Made by a program: the position numbers and the translations under genes. This document shows, in pieces, positions 63,524 through 64,000 of a stretch of DNA of 64,000 nt. The DNA comes from UBA1141 sp963665155 (GTDB lineage Bacteria; Chloroflexota; Dehalococcoidia; Lucifugimonadales; UBA3495), in NCBI GenBank assembly GCA_963665155.2, contig CAXXFI010000002.1, positions 1,550,001 through 1,614,000 on the forward strand. The letters are read 5' to 3'. The stretch's first letter is position 1. Every line of letters starts with the position of its first letter. Under the pieces are notes generated by a model. The model was not told where the DNA came from. It searched no databases and worked only from the letters and a program-made list of their open reading frames with translations.

Positions 63524-64000
63524 TTACCTTTCGGGAGGCCGACTGGTTGGCGTGACCGAAACATCGTGGAGTTGCCCGCCACGCAATACTTTGAATGAGA
63601 CGGCCCGGTCAATCTTCTCCGCGTCCAGACTCGCCAGCAGGTCATCCAAATGTCTGACAGGCTTGCCTTCCAAGGCGACGAGAGTGTCCCCCAAGAACAG
63701 GCCTCCCCTTGCGGCTGGCCCATCCTGCTCCACCGAAACGATTAACAACCCAGTCGCCTGCCCAAGCTGCTCGGTAAGCGCCTCGGGCAGCCGCGCCGGT
63801 TGAGAGCCGACTCCGATGTAGGAACGAAGGATGCTGCCGTGGGCCAGAAGCGCAGCCACTACTCTTTCTACAGTGGGCAGGGGGAGCGCCATGGAGACGC
63901 TTCGCACTAACCCTGAAGTAATTAGCCCGATCACCTTGCCTTCTGCGTCAACCAGCGGTCCCCCAGAGAAGCCAGGTGGCATCACCAAGTCGGCCTGAAC
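63524..64000 (-). CDS. HtrA-like serine protease with PDZ domain, C-terminal part
   Basis: The frame is open to the window edge, so the N-terminus with His and Asp is outside. Visible: the Ser motif PPGFSGGPLVDAEGKVIGLI, then LPTVERVVAALLAHGSILRS and a PDZ domain starting YIGVGSQPARLPEALTEQL with GLLIVSVEQDGPAARGGLFL and GDTLVALEGKPVRHLDDLLA. This is the usual HtrA/DegQ order. It ends at TGA 63524-63526, 23 bp before the next protease gene. Confidence 0.88.
   Translation of the reverse strand, partial: VQADLVMPPGFSGGPLVDAEGKVIGLITSGLVRSVSMALPLPTVERVVAALLAHGSILRSYIGVGSQPARLPEALTEQLGQATGLLIVSVEQDGPAARGGLFLGDTLVALEGKPVRHLDDLLASLDAEKIDRAVSFKVLRGGQLHDVSVTPTSRPPER

Overview
The window looks like part of a Chloroflexota chromosome of the SAR202 / Dehalococcoidia-like type. 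This is inferred from gene content, not from a marker gene: it is dense in CaiB-type CoA transferases, GMC flavin oxidoreductases, an LLM-class flavin monooxygenase, MFS carriers, EthD-like dimeric barrels and amidohydrolases. There is no rRNA or tRNA. Most genes are catabolic and occur as diverged paralogues (three CaiB genes plus the tail of a fourth, three GMC, three MFS, two EthD-like).

Layout. 0-7 kb: CaiB CoA-transferase cluster with a MaoC-type hydratase and an EthD-like protein; two of the CaiB genes carry single frameshifts. 7-24.7 kb: zinc/cation exporter, a DUF3179 lipoprotein with an in-frame TGA, MFS, amidase, NAD-kinase-like protein, TauE exporter, GMC, thioredoxin reductase, sugar epimerase, beta-hydroxyacid dehydrogenase, enoyl-CoA hydratase, cyclophilin lipoprotein and a membrane peptidase-like protein. 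24.9-28.0 kb and 52.6-55.7 kb: two inverted copies of a 3.1 kb IS903-like transposon that carries passenger genes. 28-34 kb: MFS with an in-frame TGA, quinone oxidoreductase, GMC, DUF255 protein. 34.5-40.8 kb: a glycine-reductase-like selenoprotein locus, with ligB-grdE-grdB on the minus strand diverging from grdC-grdA on the plus strand. 42-50.6 kb: GMC, SMP-30 lactonase, broken EthD-like gene, leucine-type dehydrogenase, unknown protein, cyclophilin, MFS. 50.7-52.4 kb: transposase remnants. 55.7-64 kb: broken LLM monooxygenase, two amidohydrolases, a CoA-transferase A subunit, beta-propeller protein, unknown protein, two trypsin-like proteases.

Two results stand out. First, four genes read through a UGA in frame. 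In grdA and grdB the UGA is at the textbook selenocysteine position. In the DUF3179 lipoprotein and an MFS carrier it falls where I expect a conserved family cysteine. Each UGA is followed 10-15 nt later by a small hairpin in the place expected for a bacterial SECIS element. The last two are candidate new selenoprotein families. Second, the 9-bp target duplications of the two transposon copies are swapped between copies, and one LLM monooxygenase gene is split between 28.0 kb and 55.7 kb. The 24.5 kb between the copies has therefore been inverted by recombination, or joined in that orientation during assembly.

Several other genes carry single frameshifts or a TAA stop, so either local gene decay or base-level sequence error must be kept in mind.
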